NCBI GenBank assembly: GCA_023213395.1
Contig: CM041465.1
Span: 154,883,741 to 154,947,740, forward strand
Reading direction: 5' to 3'
Length of the DNA: 64,000 bases
Source: Cycas panzhihuaensis
Lineage: Eukaryota > Cycadophyta
The position numbers and the translations under genes are program-made. Numbering within the stretch: position 1 is the stretch's first letter; the number at the start of each line of letters is the position of its first letter. The notes below the pieces were generated by a model that saw nothing but the letters and a program-made list of their open reading frames with translations, was not told the DNA's origin and did not search any database. Of this stretch, positions 34,789 to 46,203 are shown piece after piece.

Positions 34789-36241
34789 TGGCTGAAATAA
34801 TGTATCATTATGTTATTTTTTATCAAAACAAGAATAGAAAGGCTTGAAAACTACTATATACCTATCAGGCTATACATTGTTTCTTAGCTCCCAAGAATGG
34901 GGACTTGGACAATTAACTATGCAAGTTAATTATAGGTATATCTCTATCATTTTACACTCTTTTCATTGATATATGTATATTGAGTTTTTGTGGTAGATAT
35001 ATGCTTGTTATTTTACTTGTTGATTGAGTCATGTCTCTCATTTTTGTCAATGGTAATTAAGACACCTATCTATAGCCATGATGTCCTCTACTAGTATTCT
35101 TAAGTTGGGAAAATAGTACCTCCCCAGCTACATGCAATCGGTTTCTAATTTAATTTATTATTTTTTTACTATTTTATCTTGTCTTTACTTTATTCTCACT
35201 CAATAGTAATAGATCGGTGCCTCTAGGTTCCCCTTTTATAGGTTTGCCTATCTATATCAAGAAAAAATGATGAAAAGTATTTTTTACTACTGTACAACTA
35301 TGATTTTTGTTTATATTTACTGTACCACAAAGTATTTTATGGTACCATAAACATATTTATGGTATCACAAAATAATTCATGCCATGATTGTCACCAACCT
35401 AGATTTGAGTTTAATAATAATAGTCCACTCATTAATGAGCTAAATCTCCAACCTGATAGGCCACGTCAACACCAGGTCATCTCGTACCAATGTTGAGAGA
35501 CTAAACATGCCTTAAATATCCCATTTCCTAGATTTTTTCTTGGTTTCGTCACTCAAAATATTTCAAACCATGAGCATAGTTCATGGTTTCTAGTTGGTGA
35601 TTTTCCCCATATTGTGGGTAGAAAAGAACCACCCCCTCACCTTGGATTTTGCTATAAAACCTCCCTTTTCTTCCAAAGAAGGAGGAGGTGAAATCATTTT
35701 GCAAGGAAGATACTGTGGAGATGCTATCAAAATTCTATTAGAACTACTAGCTTTTAGGAGCACTACTATCGATTCATTGTAAGGATTAGGAGCACACATT
35801 TAATGTTGCTTAGAGAGGCCTTGAGGGAGATTTCTTACTATCATTGGCCATCATCTTCTAATAAAGGGATTGGTAATCCACTCTCTAAGCCTTAAGGTAG
35901 CCTTCTTTTTCTTGTTTCATGTTGTTTACATCATGATATCAGAATGTTAGATGGTTTGGTGCTAGGTTGTGTCTTTATTGTATCTTCTCACATTCTCATC
36001 TTTGATTGCATCCTTTGTTGCTTCATTTTGCTTTCCATTTTGCTTGTCCCACTTAAATGGGTTCGCAAGCCAAGGGGGAGATTTCTTAAGTAGAATTTAG
36101 AAAATCATATATATATGGGATGATGCAATTCTAAGTTCCTTCAATCCTTCCTTATCACTTTGTTTATATACTCAATAGTTCATGGTTGATCTTCACTAGC
36201 TTTTAAGTTTATGTAGTGTTTTCATTGCTTCCTATTTGAAT

Positions 36242-36295
<54 letters not shown>

Positions 36296-37485
36296 TGTAT
36301 GTATGTATGTATCATTATAGGAGAAAGTCACTTGTATGAAGGAGCAAAACATAGAATTTTTAAGGCCTGGATTTAACACATTCAGATAAGAGTGTTTGCC
36401 ATCACTAGCCATTGTACCTACATATTATAGAGGTAAGTGGTCATCCTATTGATTTGTAATTTCTCTTGAATTAGTTGAATTTACACTTTCTTTTTCCATC
36501 ATAAGGGTATCCAATAAGCAGAAATTGTCAAATTTCTCTTAGGGGCAGGTACATTAGCCCCCTCCTCCCTTTCTACATCTAGCAAGTAGTGATTGTGGAT
36601 GTCAAGCTCTCTCTTCATCAAGCATCTATTGTTATAGGTACACACTACAACCTTTTCCATCTCTTGCAACCTAATCTTTATTAACTTTCTCTTTTAACAT
36701 TAAAAAAAAAAAGAAAAGAAAGGAAGATTAGAGAGAGAGGTTAGGAAGAGCAAAAGAAGAAAAGGAAAAAGAGAGAGAGGTGTATTTTCACTTGGCTACT
36801 TTCCTTTACCTTTTGCCTTTCTCATACTTTCCCACTCCCATTCTAAAAAAATATATTTAAAAATAAAATCACAAAAAAAGAGAGAGGAAAAAAAGTTCAT
36901 TTTATTCTTTTCTTTTGTCTTTTGTAGCATTTCTTTCCTTCTTTTACCATTTTGCTTGCATCAAGCTAACCCCCCTCTTTTCCAAAAAAACAAAGAAACA
37001 AAAGAAAAATAGAAAAAAAAAAAGGGAGAGAGGACATGCATGCATATACACATTTAGTCTAGTCATTGGATCTCATTAGCAAGAGCCTGAGCGAAGGGAG
37101 GGATCACACGATTGCGGGTCCTCGAACCTGTGGGGTTATATTATTATACTTAGATAGGGCTACCTCTTTTTGTATTTCATTAAAGAAAAGAAAGCATGTA
37201 GATGCATGTATGCGTCGACCCTAATTTCTTCTAAATTACCATAGGCCCCTTTATATTATAAATTAGGAACACACACATGCACAAACCAATAATTAGGTTG
37301 CCCTAAGATAGTCATACTCCCATTACTTAGTTTAGCCATAAACCCTGCATTCGCATCTAAGAGGCACACTTGTTCCTTAAGCTAGATGTCAAATTGCCCT
37401 CATCCTCCAAACTCGTCACCCATGCCTTAGGCTTGTTTAGTTAGGTTTATCAGTATCATTATATGCCTCACTTTAGCACACTTCA
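34789..37485 (+). repeat. Gypsy-2 5' LTR
   Basis: Related to the Gypsy-1 LTR by order of blocks: a GGTACCA palindrome cluster (35,311-35,385), a TTAGGGGCAGGTACATTAGC block at 36,538 that parallels TTAGGGGAAGGTAAGGAAGC, a 'gcgggtcctcgaacctg' block at 37,115, and the end CTTCA at 37,485 before the primer-binding site. The left boundary is uncertain; TGGCTGAAATAATG at 34,789, 5 bp after the Gypsy-1 LTR end, is my best candidate. The segment 36,690-37,025 is a purine-rich low-complexity tract. Confidence 0.6.
36244..36313. repeat. (GT)n/(GTAT)n microsatellite
   Basis: About 20 GT units followed by GTAT units within the Gypsy-2 LTR. The minus-strand His/Thr repeat peptide over this tract is an artefact. 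Confidence 0.92.
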
Positions 37486-37508
37486 TTTGTGACCATACTA
37501 GGGACTCA
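37486..37508 (+). promoter_or_regulatory. Gypsy-2 primer-binding site
   Basis: TTGTGACCATACTAGGGACTC follows the LTR end and matches the Gypsy-1 site at 21,468 almost exactly. It marks the 5' end of the Gypsy-2 internal region. Confidence 0.65.
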
Positions 37509-38099
37509 CCAATTGGAAGCTTTGTGACATAGCCACACTCTTCCCTTTCCTTCCCTTTTTATTCTTGCTATCCAGGGTGACTTTTCTCTTATTTAAGAAA
37601 GGACCTATGACTTCTCTACTACATTTATATGATTCCTTAGGTATCTCAAAACCTATAAATATGTCACTTATCATGCTGTTTATGTGGTTTCCCACCTTTA
37701 GAAATCCCCTCCATATATACCTCCATTGAGTCAAGTGACTAAGAGTCACCAATCGAGAGCTACCTGGATAGTTGGGCTAATTAGCCATATGCCTAAGAGT
37801 GGCCTTAACTAGAGGCTTAATACCCCTATGAGGGCACCACTCATGCTAGTGATGATCCTTTTCATCAAATACCTTCTCAAGAAGAACCCTATCCTAGCTC
37901 CTCATTTTTATCTACTAAAGGAGCCTCATGTTTATAACCATGCCTTACATCCTGAGCATGTGTTAAATCATTATTCAACTTACCCTGGTCATGATGGTGA
38001 GACATCATCCTCCCATGACCCAACCATATCACTCCTAGGAATGCAGTCGAAGCACTAAAGGAGTGTTTCAAAGTCATTGCTAGCTAACCTCCACCAAGG

Positions 38100-39960
38100 T
38101 GGCTACAACAATTTCTATCTAGTACTACCTTAACCTCTTCTATAATTCCCCTGCCTTCCTTTGTTCAAATGCTACCTCCCACTTTGTCTAATAATGTCAC
38201 CCCTGCACCCTTACCTTCAACCATATATGTAGAAACTAATCTAATGCAAGGTGCACATCCCCTACAAGAAGGGGCAAATGCACCCCTATTTATACTTCTA
38301 TCCCACCATCCACTACCTTGCATCTACACATTGTCCTTACCATACCCACATAAATGTGTTACCTGGGTAAGGAAGTTTCCCCCCTACCCATCCACATCCA
38401 TATGTGGTAGACCCATCCTTATATATTCCCCCAGGATACACGTTATTGCCTTAGGGGCATGGGGGTTCTAACCCTCTCCCTATATATGGAGTCGATCCCC
38501 TTCACTCGTATGGGGTAGCTCCTCTTGTTGGAGGGCCATTCAAGCAAAACCCATTGCCCCCTCTTTCTTCCTAACTAATTTTACCACCTTCATATGGGTT
38601 TCCTCCTCATGGGGGTCATTCCCCCATTTCCCATTTTATGTTTTATCTATCCACTTATCTTAGTTCTTATTATGGCACCCAACCTCCTTACTTCCTCACC
38701 TAAGTGATAGATAGAGACATCCTTGACCCCTTCCTTATCCATCATAACCTTATAGGGGACCAACCCCATCCTCGCTTTAATTAGGAGGAGTTGTATATAC
38801 CCATCCATCTAATCCATATTATCACCAAGGTCAACTACCCTACTATTATCCTGCTTATTCACCCTATGTGGATAATGGGTACCCTTATTGGGGACCCACC
38901 TATTCTCCCACCCACCTATTAATCCAACTAGGGATATACCTATTTATTAACTATAGGTTGAGTCCCATTTTGGTTGAGGCCCTCCAAACTAATTTACCTC
39001 CACATCCTCTAGAAGCACCCAAATTTGATGGCACTTCCTCCTAGGACCCAATCAATCATGTTAGGTCTTTTTCCATAGCATGCATCAATTATTGGGCCTA
39101 CAATCACATATTAATGAAGCTTTTCCCATGGTCACTTCAAGGCAATGACTTGAAATAGTTCTATCACCTCCTATCCCAATTAATTTCTACCTTCCAATAA
39201 TTAGTTGACACCTTTGTCAACTATTTTGATGTGGCTCAACCCTTTAAAAGTAGGGTGAAGGTGTTACTTTCCTTAAAGCAAGGCAATAAAGAACTAAACT
39301 GTGACTTTGTGCACTAGTTCTGTGACCTCCTCCATTCATCCAATGCCATATTGCTAGAAGAATTAAAGAGAGACAACTTTATAAATGTATTGCACCTCAA
39401 GGTATACACAAAGGTCCTTAAAATAGGGGCAACCACCTGTGAGCTAGCCATAGATAAATGCTTGGAATTAGAATCTATTGAGATCCAAGCTAGTCTCAAG
39501 AAGATCAGAAAGAACTCATAACATCGCGAGGCATTACCTCCCCTATGTGGTAACAAGCGGCAATAACAACAATGATCTAGACCTCCTATCATCTCAACTG
39601 ATAAGACCCTAGATCCTCTAACTTCTATCATGTGCTCATTTGAGTGAATGATTCATGACTTAAAGTTGCAACCCTCTTAAACCCCATAAGGTCCATATCA
39701 ACCATAACTTGGATATAAGTAAGTCCATCAAACTTCCCAAACTCTGTCACCTAAGAATGAGGGAACTTAAGCACCCTAAGTAAAGAGGATAAGGTCCCAC
39801 CCTAAAAAGAAATGGTGTTTAGTCCATGGGGAGTGCATGCACAATGACTTGAGGTGTTAGACATAACACCTTGAATTAGCACCCCACATGACCCTCTTCC
39901 TTAAGGTGCATCTAAACCAAACATAGAGCAACCTGTACACTATGACCCATTCTTCAATCA
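38100..39960 (+). pseudogene. Gypsy-2 gag
   Basis: A Pro/Thr/Tyr-rich N-terminal region (38,100-38,980) leads into the capsid-like domain: LEAPKFDGTSS, INHVRSFSIACINYWAYNHI, KLFPWSLQGNDLK, TFVNYFDVAQPFKS, LLSLKQGNKELNCDFVH and ELKRDNFINVLH. At about 39,811-39,861 KKWCLVHGECMHNDLRC gives a C-x2-H-x4-H-x4-C pattern. It lines up with Gypsy-1 gag block for block. Scattered stops, including after IACINYW-like segments, make it a pseudogene. The minus-strand frame at 39,314-39,631 over this region is a shadow. Confidence 0.8.
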
Positions 39961-40119
39961 TGATGAGCACGATTAACCTGCTCAATAACAAGGTAGGTGG
40001 ACTAGGAATAGGAGGCTAACTCAAACCCCTCTCATAGACCAATCAAAAGGAAAGGAACCTATAGATAGTTCCTTACCATGAACTCTAATCAACCAACCAA
40101 CCATGTCCTCTCAACCCAA

Positions 40120-40977
40120 AAATATAGGTAAAAGAATTATCTAGTTGCTCGAGACCACTCAAGTATATCCTATTATGAGGTCTCAAGCTGTTAAGGAGGC
40201 TAGGGAAGCCTCCACCTTATAACAACTCCCCCAAGGGGATTCTCCTCCCACAGAGATCCTTGTCATCCCTAAGACTATTTCAATCTACCCAAGATGCTAA
40301 GAATTTAGTTGTACTCTTCCCCAACCCACCAAGAAAGGGAAATCTTTCTCTATCATTAAGGAGCTCCATGGTATTTTAGTCGAGATGTCCATGATGGATG
40401 TTATGAAGAGTTGCCCTGATCAAAGGGCACTCTTATTAGAAGCATTGGGGTTCAACGAAGCCCCAATCTATTTTGTTGGCACCTCCTTATTACATGGACC
40501 TAACCTTATTATGTTTTACCCACACGACCTCCCTCTAGCTAATGTTAGGTAATTGTATTGGCACTATCCATTTACCATCACTATTGAGACACCCAACTTT
40601 ACCCTAAAGCAAACTGTTATAGACAACATCTCCTTAGTTAATATGATGCCTATTTGCATGCTCAAGAAGCTAGGTATTAAAGCTCTCAAATTGATTCCCT
40701 AAAGGTTCCAGGGATATGATAGGAGCAAAAAAGCTCCCTTACAAATGGTCAAGCTCTCCCTAACCTTAAAAGATAAGATTGTCCAAGCTGACATAGTTAT
40801 TTATCATATTGATGTCAACTACAACCTTTTATTAAGTCAACCATGGCCCAAGTAAATGGGAATCATGTGTTCATCAAGGTATGGTAAACTCAAATTTTCT
40901 TATCAATGACAAATCATAGTTGTTACACGTGAATTACCCCCAAACCACCTCTCTCATCATTCATGTCAAGTAAATTT
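40120..40977 (+). pseudogene. Gypsy-2 aspartic protease region (5' of Copia-3)
   Basis: The protease active-site segment KQTVIDNISLVNMMPICMLK, followed by KLGIKAL, appears near 40,608-40,690, with Ile where the active-site Gly is expected (DNI versus DNG). The fold continues with VKLSLTLKDKIVQADIVIYH and NYNLLLSQPWPK, the usual 'Y..LLGRPW' region. It is cut at 40,977 by Copia-3 and resumes at 46,204. Confidence 0.75.
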
Positions 40978-41621
40978 TGTTGAGAATACAAGGTCCCAAA
41001 TCTTTTAACTGCCACCAAGATCTATTGCATTCTTACAACTAGTTACAGAAATTGAAACTTAAAATTATATGGAAGTTCTAAAATCAAAGATTATATAATA
41101 ACATGGAAATGAAAGCTAAACATCACATATGCACCTGATATAATGTGGTAAAACCCTAGCAGTGTGCTAAGGAAATATCCACACAGGAAAGGTATCAATC
41201 TTTATTGTTGTAGAATGGAGAAATAATACATCTAAGTTATAGAGTGCTCTCAGGAACAACAACCAGCCACCACCCTCTTCACAATACATTACATTACATT
41301 ACAACATAATAAGAAAAGCCCTAAAACAGGCTACATGAGAGGAACATCCAAGACCTAAATCTCAGCTGTAGAATCTAGGGTATTTGTATCAAATGACCAT
41401 GATTCTCTTTACATTTTGATAAGGTTTACATGGCTAATTTTTCAGGTCAGGGGCTATTGCCCCTGAACCCTCTCCTAGCGGAGGGCATTCCACACCCCTG
41501 CACCCCCCGGCCAAGGGGGGCTCCTGCATCCCTTGGAACCCCCTCAGAAAGATTAGGGGAGAAACTACGCCAAAAACATGCTAAAATATTAGCCCCATAA
41601 TTGTTGTCACAATATCCAATA
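40978..41621 (-). repeat. Copia-3 3' LTR
   Basis: This 644-bp LTR begins TATTGGATATTG on the minus strand (terminal TG changed to TA) and ends CTCAACA. A GC-rich stretch at 41,447-41,540 can form nested hairpins of the 'GGGGCTATTGCCCC' kind. Confidence 0.9.
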
Positions 41622-41632
41622 ATCTCCACCTT
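41622..41632 (-). promoter_or_regulatory. Copia-3 polypurine tract
   Basis: The minus strand reads AAGGTGGAGAT next to the LTR start, the standard plant Copia form. Confidence 0.85.
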
Positions 41633-41739
41633 GATAATAATTACCCAGTACCTTTCATGGACCCTTCATCATCTTTTCTGCAAGCCAAGAGAAGTCAAAC
41701 ACCATTTGAACTTCTCTAATGGTACTGGTTTTGTGAATA

Positions 41740-42235
41740 TATCAGCACAATTCTAATTTGTGTGAATCTTCTCAAGTGCCACTCCACCTGCTTCCATAAC
41801 CTGTTTAACAAAATGGTACTTAATAGTAATATGCTTTGTTCTACTGTGATAAGCTGGATTCTTGGCTAAGTAAATGGTACTTTGACTATCACAAAATACC
41901 TTTACATTGTCCTGTCTCTTTTCAAGCTCAACCAATAGACCCTGTAACCAAATTACTTCTTTACAAGCATGTGCTGTAGCAACATATTCAGCTTCCATGG
42001 TTGATACTGTAGTTGTGCTCTGTAATTTGGACATCCAACTAACTGGACTATTTGCAAGAGTAAAAACATAACCCGAAGTAGACCTTCTTTTGTCTAAATC
42101 TTTTGCAAAGTTTGAATCAACATATCCATAAACCACGATTACACTGCACTCCAAAGGTGATACAAGAGTCACTGCACCTCTCAAATACCAAGCACCCATT
42201 TCACTACATTCAATGTTCCTTTCCGGATTTGCCAT
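41740..42235 (-). pseudogene. Copia-3 RNase H
   Basis: RNase H domain at the end of Pol. It shows GYVDSNFAKDLDKRRSTSGY (catalytic Asp), VSTMEAEYVATAHACKEVIW (catalytic Glu), VFCDSQSTIYLAKNP (catalytic Asp) and a TKHITIKYHFVKQ region. The frame ends EKIHTN followed by a stop, after which the ADIFTK-type C-terminus continues toward 41,690. All three visible catalytic residues are intact. It is one frame away from reverse transcriptase, so an indel lies near 42,215-42,235. Confidence 0.9.
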
Positions 42236-43142
42236 AACCGCTAACTACATCGATCGCATGTGAAATATCAGGTCTTGTACATACCATGGCATACATCAAA
42301 CTTCCTACTGCATTGGCATAAGACACACGAGACATATAAGCCTTTTCTTCTTCACTACTAGGACTCATATTCAAAGAAAGCTTGAAGTGGGAAGCCAATG
42401 GGATACTCACTGGTTTTACATTTGCCATCCTAAACCTGGTTAGCACCTTCTCCATATATTTCTGGTGTGATAACCATAGCTTACCATTTTTCCTATCTCT
42501 GTGTATCTCCATGCCTAAGATTTGTTTTATAGCTCCTAGATCCTTCATATCAAAAGTCCTAGCAAATTGAGCCTTTAGCTTATTGATTTCTTCCATGCTT
42601 TTGCTTGCAACCAGCATGTCATCAGCATATAATACCAAGATAATGAATAAGCCATTGTCCATAAATTTAAAGTAAACACAATGATCATACTCACTTCTTT
42701 TGAAATTTTGGCTCTCCATGAAGACATCAAACTTCTTGTACCACTGTCTGGGTGATTGCTTTAGGCCATACAATGATTTTCGGAGCCTACAAATAAGTCT
42801 TTTCTTGCCATCTTATACAAACCCTTTTAGCTGATCCATATAGATCTCCTCATCTAAATGTCCATGTAGAAAACCTATTTTTACATCTAACTGCTCCAAC
42901 TCCAAATCAAGAGAAGCTATCAATGCTAACAACACTCGAATTGAAACAAGTTTAACAACTGGTGAAAAGATCTCATGAAATTCAATACCTGTTTTCTGTA
43001 CAAAACCTTTAGCCACCAGTTTTGCCCTGTATTTATTAACCTTTCCATCAACATCTATTTTATTTTTGAAAACCCACCTGCAACCAATAGTCTTCTTGCC
43101 ATGTGGAAGTTCTACCAAGTCCCATGAATTATTTTTCTTCAA
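42210..43142 (-). pseudogene. Copia-3 reverse transcriptase
   Basis: Two open pieces in one frame (43,142-42,813 and 42,773-42,210) are separated by a single stop after DQLKGFV. The first piece has KTIGCRWVFKNKIDVDGKV, YRAKLVAKGFVQKTGIEFHE, LEQLDVKIGFLHGHL (first catalytic Asp) and EEIYMDQ. The second begins MYGLKQSPRQWYKKFD and contains the active site LYADDMLVAS, then FDMKDLGAIKQILGMEI and MVCTRPDISHAIDVVS. The active-site aspartates are intact. Upstream codons to about 43,200 (KWIRAM.EEIDPLKKN) belong to the same domain. Confidence 0.93.
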
Positions 43143-43157
43143 AGGATCTATCTCTTC

Positions 43158-44300
43158 CTACATAGCCCTTATCCACTTCTCACCATGGATATCATCTACT
43201 GCTTCCCGATAACATGTGGACTCACCATCAATAGAAACTAAAGTAATAGAAATAGAAGGGTTATACCTGTCAGATGGATGACTGACTCGTGTAGATATTC
43301 TAACTGTTGGTAGAGGAGTGTCCACATATTCCTGTGAATCTGTCGTTGATTCATCTTCAGAAAGATCTTCATGCTCTTCTGATTCCATAGATGGTTGCAT
43401 TTCAAACTTGACTTGTTGATGTTCAACTTACTACTCATGTTTCATTTCAACTTCTCCACTGTCTGATTTTATAAGGGGAGATTCATCAAATATGACATCT
43501 CTGTTAATGGTGATTTTGTGGGCAGTAGGATCCCACAACCTGTATCCCTTCACACCATCCTTATCACCATAACCAATAAAGATATATCTCTTAGATTTTG
43601 GGTCTAACTTTGAATGTTTATTTTTGTTAGTCTAAGTATAAGCATCATAACCAAAAACTTTTAAATTTGAATAATCACACGGATGTCTAGTCCATACCTC
43701 TTCAAGAATCTTGTAATCTATTGCAAGTGATAGTGACCTATTTACCAGATAGCAAGCTGTTGGAACAGCTTCTGCCCATAAGCCCTACTCCACTCCTGCA
43801 TTACTTAGCATGCTTCTTGCTCTTTCCAAGAGTGTCCTATTCATGCAATCAGCAATGCCATTTTTCTGCGGAGTATAGCTAGTGGTCTTATGTCTTTCAA
43901 TCCCAACTTCTCTGCAATAGTTCTTAAACTCTAAGGAGTTGAACTCACCTCCATTATCAGTTCTTAAACATTTGATTATCTTACCAGTACTGTTCTCAAC
44001 TAAAGCCTTGAACTGCTTAAATACACTAAACACTTCAGATTTCCTTTTCAAAAAATAGACCCATACCTTCTTGGAGTAATCATCTATAAATGTAACAAAA
44101 TACAGTGATCCTCCATAAGATATTTTAGGGGCTAGTCCCTATACATCTGAATGTATGTAATGAAGAATGCCTTTACTAGTGTGACTTTTTACTTTAAACC
44201 TGAGTCTACACTATTTTCCAAAAACACAATGTTTACAAAAAGTCAAGTCTGAAAGTTGCAAGTTAGGAAGCAACTTATGGTTTATCAACACCTTAAGTCC
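43158..44300 (-). pseudogene. Copia-3 integrase
   Basis: From right to left: an HHCC region (WHQRLGHMSETGLK, CKHC), YIHSDV followed by a stop (first catalytic Asp present), [33 protein letters not shown] (second Asp intact) and [20 protein letters not shown]. The family reads AER.NRT, so the catalytic Glu is Asp here. The C-terminal part includes KVFGYDAY, FIGYGDKDGVKGYRLWDP and RDVIFDE, then a Glu/Ser-rich linker (43,158-43,440) to reverse transcriptase. Stops occur at several places, some compatible with TGG to TAG or CAG to TAG. Confidence 0.9.
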
Positions 44301-44304
44301 TGTC

Positions 44305-44979
44305 TCACTCATGTGCCCAAGTCTCTGATGCCATAGCTGAGCTAACCTTGGAGGCTTTCATAATAACCAAGGAGCCCTTTGACACCTTTAGGACTCCTTC
44401 ATGACCTGTATGCTTAAAACCACCCGAATCTAATTCACCCAAGGAAATCAGATTCCTTTTCAAATTAGGTACATGTCTAACCTTAGTTAATGTTCTGACT
44501 ACCCCATCAAACATCTTAATTCTAATACTACCTATTCCCACTATCTTATAAGAAACTTCATTTACCATAAGCACATCACCACCATCAAGAGGTTGGTATG
44601 ATGAGAACCAACTCTTGTGTGGACACATGTCGTGCAAAGCACCTAAATCTAATAACCAGTCATGGTGATAATGAGAAACATTATAGGTGACCAAGACATC
44701 ATCATCCATACCTTGATTTAACTCCACCTGATTCGCCTCCTTGGTAGGATCTTCCTTTTTTTGGAACTCTTTCCTTTTGTAACAATCATTCTTGAGGTGA
44801 CTGGTCTTATTACAATGCCAACACCTGAGCTTACTCTTTTTGTTCTTTGACTTAGACCTCGATGTATCCCTGGAGTTTTGTCCTCTCTCAAATGTTCTAC
44901 CCCTTATTGTCATGGCTTCTGGTGTGGAGGTTTCAAGACTGGACTTCCTCTGCACTTCTTCCATTAGCAAAGCACTCAT
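44305..44979 (-). pseudogene. Copia-3 gag end, zinc knuckle and protease
   Basis: A 224-codon open stretch. It starts in the Gag C-terminus (ALLMEEVQRKSSLETSTPEA) with a basic RGRTFERGQNSRD segment, then a perfect CCHC knuckle, CWHCNKTSHLKNDC (C-x2-C-x4-H-x4-C), for nucleic-acid binding. The protease follows: WLLDLGALHDMCPHK, where the family has LDSGA, so the Ser after the catalytic Asp is Leu. The region to NLISLGELD and SSAMASETWAHE is the rest of the protease and the pre-integrase segment. The frame changes after 44,305 relative to integrase. Confidence 0.9.
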
Positions 44980-45570
44980 AACAGAATCATATTCTAATTC
45001 ATCTGTAGTGCTAAAACTAATTGAGGTGACAATATTATCCTAGGATTCAGGTAATGAGCATAACATGGTAATAACCTTGTCCTCATCCTCAATTTTAACA
45101 TCGATACTAGTCAATTGACAAATAAGAGTATTGAAAATATTTAAATGGTCGCAATTTTATACCTTCTTTCATCCTGTAATGAGTACAGCTTGCCTCTTCG
45201 TAGATTCAATTCACATCGATTTGGTCATATACAGGCCTTCCAACCGGGTCCATAATCCTACTGTTGTCTATTCGCCTGCAATGTTAAACAAAACTTCATC
45301 TACTAAGCACAATCGTATTGTGCTAAGTGCCTTTTTGCCTAAATCATCCCATTCATCACCGTCCATCCCTACAGGTTTCTTCGATTTGCCTACAAGGGCT
45401 TTGTATAAACCCAGCTATACAATAATATCATACGCTTTTAGCTTCCATAACTCGAAGTTGTTCTTGCTATTGAATTTCTCCACCTCAAACTTTGCACCTG
45501 CTAGTTTCTCCATTTGGTGCAGAAAAGCTGACACCAAAACCTTCATAAACTTGCTGCAAGAAAAAGAGTG
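44980..45570 (-). pseudogene. Copia-3 gag, N-terminal part
   Basis: The Gag begins at about 45,510 (MEKLAGAKFEVEKFNSKNNF, then ELWKLK), the hallmark N-terminus of Tnt1/Tork-like Copia Gags. It continues through KALSTIRLCLVDEVLFNIA, LEGLYMTKSMT, DHLNIFNTLICQL and VTSISFSTTDELEYDSVMSA, with several stops. It feeds in the same frame into the knuckle-protease stretch. It supplies the capsid for virus-like particles in active relatives. Confidence 0.88.
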
Positions 45571-45571
45571 G

Positions 45572-45582
45572 CCCTGATACCA
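45572..45582 (-). promoter_or_regulatory. Copia-3 primer-binding site
   Basis: The minus strand reads TGGTATCAGGG, one change from the tRNA-Met type site, two bases after the LTR end. Confidence 0.85.
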
Positions 45583-45584
45583 CT

Positions 45585-46203
45585 TGTTGAGAATACAAGG
45601 TCCCAAACCTTTTAACCACCACTAAGATCTATTGCATTCTTACAACTAGTTACAGAAATTGAAACTTAAAATTACATGCAAGTTCTAAAATTAGAGATTA
45701 TACAATAACATGGAAATGAAAGCCAAACATCACATATGCACCCAATATAACATGGTAAAACCCTAGCAGTATGCTAGGGAAATATCCACATAGGAAAGGT
45801 ATTGATCTTTATTGCTATAGAATGGAGAAACAGTACATCTCAGTTAGAGAGTGCTCTCAAGAGCAACAACCAGCCACCACCCTCTTCATAGTACATTGCA
45901 TTACATTACAACATAATAAGAAAAGCCCTAAAACAGGCTACATGAGAGGAACATCCAAGACCTAAATCTCAACCGTAGAATCTAGGGTGTTTGTATCGAA
46001 TGACCCTGATTCTCTTTACATTTTGATAAGGTTTACATGGCTAATTTGGAGTCGGGCTATCGCCTCGAACCCCTTCCTAGCAGTTGCCCACGCCTCGCAC
46101 CGCTAAGGGGCTCCCACCCCTCGAACCCCGAGAAAGATTAGGGGAAACCACTTAAAAACATGCCAAAATATTAGCCCCATAATTGCTGTCATAATATCTA
46201 ACA
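45585..46203 (-). repeat. Copia-3 5' LTR
   Basis: This 619-bp LTR begins TGTTAGATATTATG on the minus strand at 46,203 and ends CTCAACA at 45,585. Compared with the 3' LTR it has lost about 25 bp in the GC-rich block at 46,050-46,135. Confidence 0.92.

Larger units (their letters stand above)
40978..46203 (-). mobile_element. Copia-3: nearly complete Copia element, Tork/Tnt1-like
   Basis: LTRs at 40,978-41,621 and 45,585-46,203 enclose gag, protease, integrase, reverse transcriptase and RNase H in the normal Copia order on the minus strand, with a tRNA-Met type primer-binding site and a polypurine tract. By eye the LTRs are about 90% identical over the first 320 bp, mostly through transitions. 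Flanks show ATTT-like sequence on both sides (about 40,973-40,977 and 46,204-46,208), a probable target duplication. It splits Gypsy-2 between protease and reverse transcriptase. Two frame changes and several stops make it inactive, but it is the best preserved pol in the window. Confidence 0.92.

Noticed and set aside
36209-36412. Minus-strand frame with His-Thr repeats
   Set aside because: It is produced by the GT microsatellite at 36,244-36,313.
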